Source: FEN-1191 sp036490715
GTDB taxonomy: Bacteria > Pseudomonadota > Gammaproteobacteria > Steroidobacterales > Steroidobacteraceae
Assembly: GCA_036490715.1 (NCBI GenBank)
Contig: DASXDL010000042.1
Location: 1 to 64,000 of the forward strand
Direction of reading: 5' to 3'
Length of the DNA stretch: 64,000 nt
A program made the position numbers and the translations under genes. The notes below the pieces were generated by a model. The model saw only the letters and a list, made by a program, of their open reading frames with translations. It had not been told where the DNA came from and did no database searches. Below, piece by piece: positions 16,208-24,863 of this stretch (the first letter of the stretch is position 1; each line of letters begins with the position of its first letter).

Positions 16208-16879
16208 ATGCGCCCGGCACGCGCCGAGCCGATCTCGATCGACGGGCCGGCCGGAGCGCTCGAAGCGCTGTTGGAACAGCCTGAAGTGGCGACTGGAGCC
16301 GCTTGTGCCGTGATCTGCCACCCCCATCCGCTGCATGGCGGCAGCATGCACAACAAGGTCGTCTATACGCTGGCACGGGCCTGCCAGGAGCGCGGCATGC
16401 CGACGCTCAGATTCAATTTCCGCGGGGTTGGCGCCAGTGCCGGTCGCTACGATGGCGGTCGCGGCGAAACCGAAGATGCGCTGGCGGTCATCGCCAGTGC
16501 ACGCCGCCGCTGGCCGGACGCGGCCTTGACGCTCGCCGGCTTTTCCTTCGGCGCGATGGTCAGTCTGGGAGCCGCGGTCAGCGCCGCGCCGGCGCGCGTG
16601 ATCAGCGTGGCTCCGGCCGTGACCTATCCTGAATTCGAGCGCATGCCCCGGCCGCAGTGCCCGTGGCTGATCATTCAAGGGGACGCAGATGAAGTGGTGC
16701 GGTGCGCGGATGTGCAGGCATTCGCGGCGCGCTTTCAGCCACCGCCGCGACTGGTGGTGCTACCGGGCGTGGGGCATTTCTTTCACGGTCGCCTGACCGA
16801 GTTGCGCGACGCCGCATTCGAGTTTCTGGGATCGAGCGACGCGCTTGCGGCCTCGGCCGGAGACGAAGAAGCCCAGTAA
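16208..16879 (+). CDS. alpha/beta hydrolase
   Basis: Cytosolic protein of 223 residues of the short alpha/beta-hydrolase family with the N-terminal HPHPLHGGSMHNKVV signature, oxyanion-region RFNFRGVGASAG, nucleophile elbow G-F-S-F-G, acid in IQGDADEVV and histidine in VLPGVGHFFHGRL. The catalytic triad is complete. The natural substrate is not known for this family; esterase or thioesterase activity is plausible. It probably shares the msrB transcript, and a strong terminator overlaps its stop. Confidence 0.88.
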   Translation: MRPARAEPISIDGPAGALEALLEQPEVATGAACAVICHPHPLHGGSMHNKVVYTLARACQERGMPTLRFNFRGVGASAGRYDGGRGETEDALAVIASARRRWPDAALTLAGFSFGAMVSLGAAVSAAPARVISVAPAVTYPEFERMPRPQCPWLIIQGDADEVVRCADVQAFAARFQPPPRLVVLPGVGHFFHGRLTELRDAAFEFLGSSDALAASAGDEEAQ

Positions 16880-16906
16880 AGCTTTGGCCTTACCGGGCTT
16901 CTTTAA
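16866..16906 (+). terminator. rho-independent terminator of the msrB-hydrolase unit
   Basis: AAGAAGCCC (16866-16874) pairs with GGGCTTCTT (16895-16903), extended inward by GTAA/TTAC, and is followed by a short T run. It overlaps the last codons and stop of the hydrolase gene. Confidence 0.75.
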
Positions 16907-16943
16907 AGCGGTTCGCCGATAGCTACGCGAGCCGGTGTGCTTT

Positions 16944-17255
16944 TTAGTTCACCATCGACTTCAGGTTCTTTAGCGGCAGCGCACGCACCTTTTTGCTGGC
17001 CGGCTTGGCCTTGAACGTCATCTTCTCACCGGTGAAGGGATTGGTGCCTTCGCGTGCCTTGGTCGCGGGCCGCTTCACCACCTTCAGCTTCAGCAGCCCG
17101 GGCAGGGTGAACAGTCCGTTGCCCCGAAGGCTCTTCTTGATGATGCCGCTGAGTGATTCGAACACCTCACCCACCTGCTTGCGCGAAAGTTCCGAGTCCT
17201 TGGAAATCTGGGCCAGAATTTCCGACTTAGTCGGTGCCCCACCTTTTTTTGCCAT
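16944..17255 (-). CDS. HU-family DNA-binding protein
   Basis: Nucleoid-associated protein of 103 residues. The body (TKSEILAQISKDSELSRKQVGEVFESLSGIIKKSL) and the DNA-binding arm (EGTNPFTGEKMTFKAKPASKKVRALPLKNLK) are recognisable. The residues after the conserved Pro differ from classical HU (no RNP motif; TNPFTGE instead), placing it with the HU-like histone group common in Xanthomonadales. The start at 17255 has AGGAGA upstream; a longer frame to 17339 is not needed. A TATGTT -10 at 17312-17317 is a possible promoter. Confidence 0.92.
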   Translation of the reverse strand: MAKKGGAPTKSEILAQISKDSELSRKQVGEVFESLSGIIKKSLRGNGLFTLPGLLKLKVVKRPATKAREGTNPFTGEKMTFKAKPASKKVRALPLKNLKSMVN

Positions 17256-17461
17256 TGGCGAATCTCCTGGAAAATTTGTGCGGATGCAAAAAGCTGCGAA
17301 GAGCGGCGCGCAACATAGCACACCGCTGCGCCGACGCAAATCTTTTTTCGGTTACTTCGGCAGCGAAAATGCCTGCTTTTATAGGTCCGCGCGCATCATC
17401 GGCAAAATCGGGTGCGCCGCATGCCATGTTCGTGAGCAACGCTGCGTCGCAACTGTGCGGC

Positions 17462-17989
17462 TCAACGCAGCAGAATCAAAAGCATTTGAATGATGATGCA
17501 GGCCCACAGCGGCGAGAAGTCGATGCCGCCGAGCGGCGGAATCAGCCGCCGAAACGGCCGCAATGCCGGCTCGCACAGTGACTCCAGCAGTCCCTGGGCC
17601 GGTGAATAGGTGCCGGGCGCAATCAGCGACAGCATCGCGTAGGTGACGATCGCGAAGAAGTAGATCCACAGCGTGGTGCGCAGGATCTCGAAGGCCGCAA
17701 GCTCAATCCATACCAGTGCCGGCGGTGGCCCCAGGCCCGCCAGCAGCCAGCGTACCGAAACCTGCAGGCCGGCAAATACTGCGGCGGCGACGCACGAGGC
17801 CGTATCCAGGCGACCGATCGACGGCAGCAACCGCCGCAGCGGCACGATGATGGGATTGGTCAGGTGCACGATCGAGCGCGCCAGCGGATTGCGAAAGTCG
17901 GCGCGCGACCACTGCAACAGCAGCCGCAGCAGTACCGCGATCAGGCACAGCGACAGCAGGGTCTCGATCAAGTAGATCAGCGCATCCAT
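17462..17989 (-). CDS. YggT family membrane protein
   Basis: Inner-membrane protein of 175 residues, two tandem YggT repeats each with a hydrophobic pair and the P-x-R-x-x-P signature (NPIIVPLRRLLPSIG; EPALRPFRRLIPPLGGIDFSPL). The family is implicated in osmotic tolerance and membrane assembly but has no defined biochemical activity. Its start codon overlaps the proC stop, so it is translated from the same mRNA as yggS and proC, the usual order in Gammaproteobacteria. Confidence 0.92.
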   Translation of the reverse strand: MDALIYLIETLLSLCLIAVLLRLLLQWSRADFRNPLARSIVHLTNPIIVPLRRLLPSIGRLDTASCVAAAVFAGLQVSVRWLLAGLGPPPALVWIELAAFEILRTTLWIYFFAIVTYAMLSLIAPGTYSPAQGLLESLCEPALRPFRRLIPPLGGIDFSPLWACIIIQMLLILLR

Positions 17990-18858
17990 TACAGTCCTTT
18001 GCGGTGCGGGTCGCCGGCAAGCGTATCGGCCAGCTGTGCGCTGCGCGCGCGCGCGGCCTCGAGCGCTCGGGCGATCAGCGCTTCGAAGCCGGCCTGTTGC
18101 AGCACCAATAGTGCCGCTTCGGTGGTGCCGCCGCGCGAGGTGACCGCGGCACGCTGCTCGGCCAGCGAGCCGTCTTGGTGCACCAATAGCCCGGCGCCGT
18201 GCAGGGTCTCCCGGGCCAACAGCATTGCGGTGGCGCGCTCAAGCCCGAGTGCTTCGGCGGCCTGGGCCATGCTCTCGGCCAGCAGAAAGAAATACGCCGG
18301 GCCACTGCCCGACAGCGCCGTAACGATGTCGAGTTCAGCTTCCGTACGCAGCCACACCGCACGACCCGAGGCTGTCCCGACCAGCTCGGCCAGATCGCGT
18401 TGCGCTGCGGTCACGGCGGCGGGCGCGTACAGGCCGGTGATGCCGGCGCCCAGCAGCGCCGGGCGGTTCGGCATGGCGCGCACGATGCCGATGCCTTGGG
18501 GGCACAGGCGCGCAAGGTCGGCGATGCGCAGGCCGGCGGCGATCGACAGCAGCACCAGCGGCGCGCCGTTCGGCGTCGCGCCGTGGTCCGACAGCGTCGC
18601 CAGCGCCGCGCCGGCATCCTGCGGTTTGACGGCCAGTACCACCAGATCGGCGCCAACGAGGGCCGCGGCATTGTCGGCTTCGGCCACCACACCGAGGTCG
18701 CGCTGCAGCCCGGCGCGGCTGGCGGCGGATGGCTCGCCGACGCGGATGCGGTGCGGGGCTACGCCCTGGCGCAGTAGCCCGGCGATCAAGGCGCGCGCCA
18801 TGTTGCCGCCGCCGATGAATGCGATTCTGGCCGTATCCCTGGACTGCATCGGCGGCAT
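17989..18858 (-). CDS. proC: pyrroline-5-carboxylate reductase
   Basis: Last step of proline synthesis, NAD(P)H-dependent reduction of pyrroline-5-carboxylate. It has 289 residues with the Rossmann motif IAFIGGGNMARALI at the N-terminus, VLAVKPQD, and the family signature near the C-terminus (ALSGSGPAYFFLLAESM ... TSRGGTTEAALLVL). The ATG at 18849 (three codons in) is an equally possible start; neither has a good ribosome site. It lies between yggS (8-base gap) and yggT (overlap). Confidence 0.95.
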   Translation of the reverse strand: MPPMQSRDTARIAFIGGGNMARALIAGLLRQGVAPHRIRVGEPSAASRAGLQRDLGVVAEADNAAALVGADLVVLAVKPQDAGAALATLSDHGATPNGAPLVLLSIAAGLRIADLARLCPQGIGIVRAMPNRPALLGAGITGLYAPAAVTAAQRDLAELVGTASGRAVWLRTEAELDIVTALSGSGPAYFFLLAESMAQAAEALGLERATAMLLARETLHGAGLLVHQDGSLAEQRAAVTSRGGTTEAALLVLQQAGFEALIARALEAARARSAQLADTLAGDPHRKGL

Positions 18859-18866
18859 TCTAGCCG

Positions 18867-19580
18867 CTACGGTCGCGGACCGAATATCGCGGTGCCGATG
18901 CGGAGCAGCGTTGCGCCCTGCTCGATGGCCTGGCGATAGTCCGCACTCATGCCCATCGACAGCGTATCCAGTCCGCCAATGCGCGCATCGAGCTGCAGCA
19001 GTAGCTCGCGCAACGCCTGAAATCCTCGGCGATTGTCCTCGACCGTCCGATCAACGGGCAGGATGCACATCAGCCCGCGCAGCTGCAGTTTCGGTAACGC
19101 GCGTATGGCGGCCGCCAGTTCGGCGGCGGCCTCCGGCTCGACCCCCGCCTTGGCAGATTCGTGCGCGATGTTGACCTGGATGCAAACCTGCAGGGCGGGC
19201 GCGTAGTGCGGACGCTGGGCTGACAGGCGCTCGGCTAGCTTCAGCCGATCGATTCCGTGCACCCAGTGGAATCGTTGCGCGATTGCTGCGCTCTTGTTGG
19301 CCTGCACCCGGCCGATGAAGTGCCAGGTCAGCGGCAGGTCGGCCAGCGCGTCGAGCTTCGGCACCGCCTCCTGCAGGTAGCTCTCGCCGAAATCCGTGAC
19401 GCCGAGCGCGGCGGCGGCGCGAAGTCGCTGCGCGCCATGACCCTTGCTGACCGCCACGAGTGTGATCGACTCCACAGTCCGGTGCGCGGCCGCGGCGGCG
19501 GTGGCGATTTCGGCTCGCACCGAGTGCAAGTTTGTCGCGATCGGGTCGTCGGCTGACGAAATCTGCGGAGCGATTAACAT
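18867..19580 (-). CDS. yggS: YggS family pyridoxal phosphate homeostasis protein
   Basis: PLP-binding protein of 237 residues that buffers pyridoxal phosphate and affects amino-acid metabolism. It has the single alanine-racemase-like barrel with the PLP lysine in LVAVSKGHGA, then FGESYLQEAVPK, WHFIGRVQANKS, and the phosphate-binding SMGMSADYRQAIEQGATLLRIGTAIFG. It is first gene of the yggS-proC-yggT unit and diverges from pilT, a conserved arrangement. Confidence 0.95.
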   Translation of the reverse strand: MLIAPQISSADDPIATNLHSVRAEIATAAAAAHRTVESITLVAVSKGHGAQRLRAAAALGVTDFGESYLQEAVPKLDALADLPLTWHFIGRVQANKSAAIAQRFHWVHGIDRLKLAERLSAQRPHYAPALQVCIQVNIAHESAKAGVEPEAAAELAAAIRALPKLQLRGLMCILPVDRTVEDNRRGFQALRELLLQLDARIGGLDTLSMGMSADYRQAIEQGATLLRIGTAIFGPRP

Positions 19581-19652
19581 ATTGGTGATCGAGTACCTCC
19601 GCTATACTTCATCGGCGGGCCGCTGTCACCGGCGGGAGGAGCGAGAACCCGA

Positions 19653-20693
19653 ATGGCTGTCGACATTGCGCAACTGCTGGCGTTCGCCGTCAAGAATAAT
19701 GCTTCCGACCTGCACCTGTCGGCGGGCGTGCCGCCAATGATCCGGGTCGATGGCGATGTCAAACGCATCAACATGCCGGCACTTACCCATAAGGAAGTGC
19801 ACGCCATGGTGTATGACATCATGAACGACAAGCAGCGCAAGGCCTACGAGGAGTTCTTCGAGACCGACTTCTCGTTTGAGATCCCGAAACTGGCGCGCTT
19901 TCGCGTCAACGCCTTCAATCAGAACCGCGGCGCCGGCGCGGTATTCCGCAACATTCCGTCGACCATCCTGAGCCTGGACGACCTGGCGGCGCCCAAGATC
20001 TTCCGCGACCTGTGCATGCTGCCGCGCGGCCTGGTCCTGGTCACCGGCCCGACCGGCTCGGGCAAGTCCACCACGCTGGCCGGCATGGTCGACTACTGCA
20101 ACGACAACCGTCCCGATCACATCATCACGATCGAGGACCCGATCGAATTCGTTCACGAGTCCAAGCGCTGTCTGATCAACCAGCGCGAGGTCAAGCGCGA
20201 CACGCTGGGATTCAGCGAGGCACTGCGCTCGGCTCTGCGCGAGGATCCGGACATCATCCTGGTCGGCGAAATGCGCGACCTGGAGACCATCCGGCTGGCG
20301 CTGACTGCGGCCGAAACCGGCCACCTGGTGTTCGGAACCCTGCACACCAGCTCGGCCGCCAAGACCATCGATCGTGTGGTCGACGTGTTCCCGGGCGAAG
20401 AGAAGGACATGGTGCGCTCGATGCTGTCCGAATCGCTGCGCGCGGTGATCTCTCAGACCCTGCTCAAGCGCAATGGCGGCGGCCGCGTTGCCGCGCACGA
20501 GATCATGATCGGCACCCCGGCGATCCGTAACCTCATCCGCGAGGGCAAGATCGCGCAGATGTATTCCTCGATCCAGACCGGCCAGGCGGCCGGCATGCAG
20601 ACCCTCGATCAGTGCCTCAACGACCTGGTCGCCAAGGGCGTCGTGAGCAAGGAAGAGGCACGCTACAAGGCCGCGAACAAGGATTCGATGTAA
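19653..20693 (+). CDS. pilT: type IV pilus retraction ATPase PilT
   Basis: Hexameric cytosolic ATPase that powers pilus retraction. It has 346 residues with Walker A GPTGSGKST, Asp box (IITIEDPIEF), Walker B DPDIILVGEMRD, His box (TAAETGHLVFGTLHT) and the PilT-specific AIRNLIREGK motif needed for retraction. The start is preceded by GGGAGGAG. A TATACT (19603-19608) upstream is a plausible -10. Two paralogues follow directly. Confidence 0.96.
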   Translation: MAVDIAQLLAFAVKNNASDLHLSAGVPPMIRVDGDVKRINMPALTHKEVHAMVYDIMNDKQRKAYEEFFETDFSFEIPKLARFRVNAFNQNRGAGAVFRNIPSTILSLDDLAAPKIFRDLCMLPRGLVLVTGPTGSGKSTTLAGMVDYCNDNRPDHIITIEDPIEFVHESKRCLINQREVKRDTLGFSEALRSALREDPDIILVGEMRDLETIRLALTAAETGHLVFGTLHTSSAAKTIDRVVDVFPGEEKDMVRSMLSESLRAVISQTLLKRNGGGRVAAHEIMIGTPAIRNLIREGKIAQMYSSIQTGQAAGMQTLDQCLNDLVAKGVVSKEEARYKAANKDSM

Positions 20694-20736
20694 GGTGCAG
20701 CGGCACCGGGGGCCGCGAGCGCATTAAGAGGCTGTC

Positions 20737-21891
20737 ATGGATCGCGACCAAGCCATCAAATTGATGCAGGAGCTGCTCAAGCGCGTGGTCGAGAAGGCCG
20801 CGTCCGACTTGTTCATCACCGCCAATTTTCCCCCGGCCATCAAGATCGACGGCGAGATCCGCCCGCAGATGGAGCGCGCGCTCACGGCCGAGCAGTCCGG
20901 CATGCTGGTGCGCGCGATCATGAACGACCGGCAGACCAAGGAATTCGACGCCACCAAGGAATGTAACTTCGCGATCGCGCCGCCCGGCATCGGCCGCTTC
21001 CGCGTCAGCGCCTTCGTGCAGCAGGGGCATATCGGCTGCGTGATTCGCCAGATCAACGCCAAGATTCCCTCGTTCGAAGAGCTCGATCTGCCCTCGATCC
21101 TGAAGGAAGTGGTGCTGTCCAAGCGCGGCCTGGTGCTGGTGGTCGGTGGCACCGGCTCGGGCAAGTCCACCACGCTGGCCTCGATGGTCGGCTACCGCAA
21201 CGACAAGACCCGCGGTCACATCGTCACGATCGAGGACCCGGTCGAATACGTGCACCAGCACAAGGGCTGCGTGATTACCCACCGCGAAGTCGGCGTCGAC
21301 ACCGAAACCTGGCTGGCGGCGCTCAAGAACACCCTGCGCCAGGCACCCGACGTGATCCTGATCGGCGAGATCCGGGATCGCGACACGATGGAGTACGGCA
21401 TCCAGTTCGCCGAGACCGGCCACCTGGTGCTGGCGACTTTGCACGCCAACAGCTCCAACCAGGCGCTCGACCGCATCATCAATTTCTTCCCTGAGGAGCG
21501 GCGCGAGCAATTGTTGATGGACATGTCGCTCAACATCCGCGCGCTGATCTCGCAGCGACTGATTCCGCGCGAGTCCGGCACCGGCCGCATCGCGGCGATG
21601 GAGATCATGCTCAACTCGCCGCTGATCCAGGACCTGATCTTCCGCGGCGAGGTCGCCAAGATCAAGGAAGTGATGTCGCGCTCGACCCGCATCGGCATGA
21701 AGACCTTCGACCAGGCGCTGTTTGAGCTGTACGAACAGGGACACATCTCGTACGAGGATGCGCTGCGCAATGCCGATTCGAAGAACGAGCTGCGGCTGCG
21801 CGTCAAGCTGGAGAGCAAGCGCGAGAACAAGCCGGTCGAGCCCGACGGCGATCTGAGCATTGCAGAAGAAGCAGAAGGCAAGAACTTTTAG
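20737..21891 (+). CDS. pilU: PilT-family ATPase PilU
   Basis: PilT-dependent accessory retraction ATPase of 384 residues. Walker A GGTGSGKST, Asp box (IVTIEDPVEYVH), Walker B APDVILIGEIRD and His box (FAETGHLVLATLHANSS) are intact. The segment after the His box reads LIQDLIFRGEVAKIKE in place of PilT's AIRNLIRE, as expected for PilU, and it has the longer charged C-terminal tail. It lies 43 bases after pilT and 8 bases before the third paralogue. Confidence 0.93.
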   Translation: MDRDQAIKLMQELLKRVVEKAASDLFITANFPPAIKIDGEIRPQMERALTAEQSGMLVRAIMNDRQTKEFDATKECNFAIAPPGIGRFRVSAFVQQGHIGCVIRQINAKIPSFEELDLPSILKEVVLSKRGLVLVVGGTGSGKSTTLASMVGYRNDKTRGHIVTIEDPVEYVHQHKGCVITHREVGVDTETWLAALKNTLRQAPDVILIGEIRDRDTMEYGIQFAETGHLVLATLHANSSNQALDRIINFFPEERREQLLMDMSLNIRALISQRLIPRESGTGRIAAMEIMLNSPLIQDLIFRGEVAKIKEVMSRSTRIGMKTFDQALFELYEQGHISYEDALRNADSKNELRLRVKLESKRENKPVEPDGDLSIAEEAEGKNF

Positions 21892-21899
21892 GCGTCGAC

Positions 21900-23003
21900 A
21901 TGGCAGCAGATCCGCTCGAAATCACCGGCACCGAGGCGCAACCGACCGTCAACACCAAGCCGCTGTTCAAGCTGATGGTGGAACGCAAGGCCTCGGACCT
22001 GTTCTTCACCTCCAATGCGCCGATCAAGATCAAGATCGAGGGCCAGATCTATCCGATCAACAAGCAGGTGCTCCCGCCGACCTCGGTGCGCTCGATCTGC
22101 TTCGGCCTGATGACCCCGCAACAGATCGAGGCGTTGCAGCGCGATCTCGAGATCGACTTTGCGATCTCCGAGCCGGGGCTGGGGCGCTTTCGGGTCAATA
22201 TCTTCTATCAGCGCGGCTATCCGGCCATGGTGCTGCGCTACATCACCGCCGATATGCCGCGGCTGGATTCGCTCGGGCTGCCGGAAACGCTGGTGGAACT
22301 GTCGATGCTGAAGCGCGGCCTGATTCTGCTGGTCGGCTCGACCGGCTCCGGCAAGTCGACCACGCTGGCGGCGATGATCAATCATCGCAACGAAAACGCC
22401 TCAGATCACATCGTCACGATCGAGGATCCGATCGAGTTTCTGCACACCAATAAGCGCTCGATCATCAATCAGCGCGAAGTCGGCCTGGATACCAAGAGCT
22501 ATGATCGGGCGCTGCGCGGCGTGATGCGCGCGGCTCCGGACGTGATCCTGATCGGCGAAATCCGCGACCGCGACAGCATGCAGGCCGCGATCAATCTGGC
22601 CGGCACCGGCCACCTGGTGCTGGCGACCCTGCACGCCAACAACTGCGCCGAGATGTTCGATCGCGTGATCAACATGTTCCCGCTCGACCAGCACAAGCAG
22701 GTGACTCTGGATCTGTCGCAGTACCTGCGTGCAGTGCTGGCGCAGCGGCTGGTGATGGGGGTCGATAGCAAGCGCGTTGCGGCGGTCGAGGTGATGCTCA
22801 ATTCGCCGCACATCGCCGAGCTGATCAAGCGCGGCGACGTCAGCGGCATCAAAGAGTCGATCATGCAGAGCGCCGACAAGGACGTTTTCAGCTTCGATAC
22901 TTCGCTGCATCGTCTGTATCAGCAGGGCCGCATCAGTCTGGACGAGGCGCTGGCGAACGCCAATTCGCGCACCAACCTCGAGGCCAAGATCAACTTCGGT
23001 TGA
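21900..23003 (+). CDS. third tandem PilT/PilU-family ATPase
   Basis: Protein of 367 residues paralogous to PilU. Complete Walker A (GSTGSGKST), Asp box (IVTIEDPIEFLHTNK), Walker B (APDVILIGEIRD) and a His-box region changed to NLAGTGHLVLATLHANN. The C-terminal region (HIAELIKRGDVSGIKESI) again resembles PilU, not PilT. It follows pilU by 8 bases and ends at a hairpin shared with the convergent pyrK. Its role, whether a modified retraction ATPase or a motor for another type IV-like machine, cannot be told. Confidence 0.85.
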   Translation: MAADPLEITGTEAQPTVNTKPLFKLMVERKASDLFFTSNAPIKIKIEGQIYPINKQVLPPTSVRSICFGLMTPQQIEALQRDLEIDFAISEPGLGRFRVNIFYQRGYPAMVLRYITADMPRLDSLGLPETLVELSMLKRGLILLVGSTGSGKSTTLAAMINHRNENASDHIVTIEDPIEFLHTNKRSIINQREVGLDTKSYDRALRGVMRAAPDVILIGEIRDRDSMQAAINLAGTGHLVLATLHANNCAEMFDRVINMFPLDQHKQVTLDLSQYLRAVLAQRLVMGVDSKRVAAVEVMLNSPHIAELIKRGDVSGIKESIMQSADKDVFSFDTSLHRLYQQGRISLDEALANANSRTNLEAKINFG

Positions 23004-23009
23004 AGTCGG

Positions 23010-23033
23010 CGGCGGCCGGCGCTCAGGCCGCCG
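23010..23033. terminator. hairpin between the pil ATPases and pyrK
   Basis: CGGCGGCC (23010-23017) and GGCCGCCG (23026-23033) form a perfect 8-base GC stem with an 8-base loop, placed where two convergent genes end. No T run follows on the plus strand, so it may slow or stop transcription from either side without being a classical terminator. Confidence 0.45.
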
Positions 23034-23913
23034 GCGGTAATCCGAACACGCTGTCGGCCTCGAACACCGGGCCATCCACGCACACCCGCTTCATTGAGCG
23101 GCCGGAATCGGTCTGCACGGCCACGGTGCAGCCGGCACAGCCGCCCACGGCGCACGCCATGTACTCCTCCAGCGCCACCTGGCAGGGCAGCTGGAACTCG
23201 CGCGCCAGCCGCGCGGTCGCTGCCAGCATCACGGTCGGTCCGCAGGCGAAGATCTCGGTTTGCGCGCGCGCCGCGGCCGGCAATGCCGTCAGCCAGGCGC
23301 GCGCCAGTTCGGTCACGTAACCCTCGAAGCAACCCGGATAGCCGGCCAGGCTCGCCAGCCGCGACGGCACGCCCCATTCTTCCAGCATCGGCATGCAGCC
23401 GATGGCGACGGGTGGCAGTCCGGGGATCATCAGGGTCGAGGGTCGGCTGCGGAACGGAAACGGAATCTCCGATCCCATCAGTACCAGCGGCTGCCACGAC
23501 GCGTCGCTGCGTTCGCGCAGCCGCTCGGCCAGAAAGATCATCGGCGGGATACCGACACCGCCGCCGATCGCGAGCGCGCGCGGACGCTCCGGGTGCGGCG
23601 TGAACCCGCGGCCTATCGGGCCGAGCACGCTGATCGGCTCGCCGCCGCGGGCCCGGGCCAGCGCCTGCGTGCCCGGGCCGGTCTCCTTATAGAGCAGCTC
23701 GATCCAGCCAGCCTGGGCATCGGCCCGCATGATCGACAGCGGTCGGCGCATCGGCAGATCGGCGGCGCAGCGCAGGTGGACGAAACTGCCGGGCGTGGCG
23801 CGCGCGGCGGTGCGGGGCGAGCGCAGTCGCAGCACGTGCTGCTGGCCATCGAAGTGCTGGTGCGAGAGCACCGCGGCGTCCTCGAGTGTGATGCTGCCCC
23901 GATGCGCGCTCAC
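23023..23913 (-). CDS. dihydroorotate dehydrogenase electron-transfer subunit-like protein (PyrK family)
   Basis: Flavin/iron-sulphur oxidoreductase subunit of 296 residues. FAD-binding barrel (MRRPLSIMRAD), NAD-binding domain (LAIGGGVGIPPMIFLAERL; IFACGPTVML) and a C-terminal [2Fe-2S] site C-x4-C-x2-C-x12-C (CAVGGCAGC...KRVC). In Firmicutes PyrK passes electrons from dihydroorotate dehydrogenase 1B to NAD. Its overlap with pyrB (4 bases) supports a pyrimidine role. A class 1B PyrD partner is not in this window, and most Gammaproteobacteria use a quinone-linked enzyme, so the partner is open. Confidence 0.85.
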   Translation of the reverse strand: MSAHRGSITLEDAAVLSHQHFDGQQHVLRLRSPRTAARATPGSFVHLRCAADLPMRRPLSIMRADAQAGWIELLYKETGPGTQALARARGGEPISVLGPIGRGFTPHPERPRALAIGGGVGIPPMIFLAERLRERSDASWQPLVLMGSEIPFPFRSRPSTLMIPGLPPVAIGCMPMLEEWGVPSRLASLAGYPGCFEGYVTELARAWLTALPAAARAQTEIFACGPTVMLAATARLAREFQLPCQVALEEYMACAVGGCAGCTVAVQTDSGRSMKRVCVDGPVFEADSVFGLPPAA

Positions 23914-24863
23914 GACGCCGGCCGGCCGATGACGTTTTCCAGCACCGCCATGCGCACCGCGACGCCGTTGCTGACCTGGGCACGGATCACCGACTGCGGG
24001 CCGTCAGCGACCTCGGAGGCGATCTCGACGCCGCGATTCATCGGCTGCGGATGCATCACGATGGCGTCCGGACGTGCGCGCGCGAGGCGCTCGGGGGTCA
24101 GCCCGTAGCGCTGGAAGTACGCGGCCGCGTCCGGAATCGCGCTTTGCTCGAAGCGCTCCTTCTGGATGCGCAGCATCATCACCACGTCGACGCCCTCCAG
24201 GCCCTGCTCGAGCGTTTCAAAGCGCAGGCAACCGCCGAACTCCTGCGGCTCGGGCATCAGCGCCGGCGGCGCGACGATGCGCAGCTCGCGCGCCTGCAGA
24301 GTCCGAAATACCTGGTAGGCCGAGCGTGCCACGCGCGAGTGGCGCAGGTCGCCGACGATCGCGATGCGCAATGCTTCGATGTTGCCCTTGTGCTGGCGCA
24401 CGGTCAGCGCATCCAGCAGTCCCTGGGTGGGGTGGGACAGGTGCGCTTCCCCGGCCGACAGCACGCTGACGTGGCCGGCGACGTGCGCGGCCACGTGCGA
24501 CAGCACCCCGGGTTCGGCGTCGCGGATAACGAACGCGTCGAAGTGCAGCGCCTGCAGCGTGAAGATCGTGTCGAGCATGCTCTCGCCCTTGACGCGCGAG
24601 GACAGCTGCACCTCCAGATTGACGACCTCGGCGCCGAGCCGGCGGCCGGCCAGCTCGAACGACACTCGGGTACGGGTCGAGGGCTCGGTGAACAGGTTGG
24701 CGATGGTGATGCCACTGAGCGAGCTGCCGGTCGGCGCGCGCTCACCGATGCGGCGCGCGAAATGCTGCGAACGCTGCAGCAACGACTCGACCTCATCGCG
24801 GCGCAGGCCTTCGAGGGTAATCAGGTGACGCAGGGAGCCGTCGGCGCGCCTTTGCTCAATCAT
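23910..24863 (-). CDS. pyrB: aspartate carbamoyltransferase catalytic subunit
   Basis: Condenses carbamoyl phosphate and aspartate, the committed step of pyrimidine synthesis. It has 317 residues with the carbamoyl-phosphate motif TEPSTRTRVSFELA, LSHPTQGLLDALT, and MMLRIQKER, and ends with MHPQPMNRGVEI. It overlaps ruvX by 4 bases upstream and pyrK by 4 bases downstream. The usual Pseudomonas-type neighbour at this place is a pyrC-like gene; here it is pyrK-like. No pyrI gene is seen. Confidence 0.95.
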   Translation of the reverse strand: MIEQRRADGSLRHLITLEGLRRDEVESLLQRSQHFARRIGERAPTGSSLSGITIANLFTEPSTRTRVSFELAGRRLGAEVVNLEVQLSSRVKGESMLDTIFTLQALHFDAFVIRDAEPGVLSHVAAHVAGHVSVLSAGEAHLSHPTQGLLDALTVRQHKGNIEALRIAIVGDLRHSRVARSAYQVFRTLQARELRIVAPPALMPEPQEFGGCLRFETLEQGLEGVDVVMMLRIQKERFEQSAIPDAAAYFQRYGLTPERLARARPDAIVMHPQPMNRGVEIASEVADGPQSVIRAQVSNGVAVRMAVLENVIGRPAS

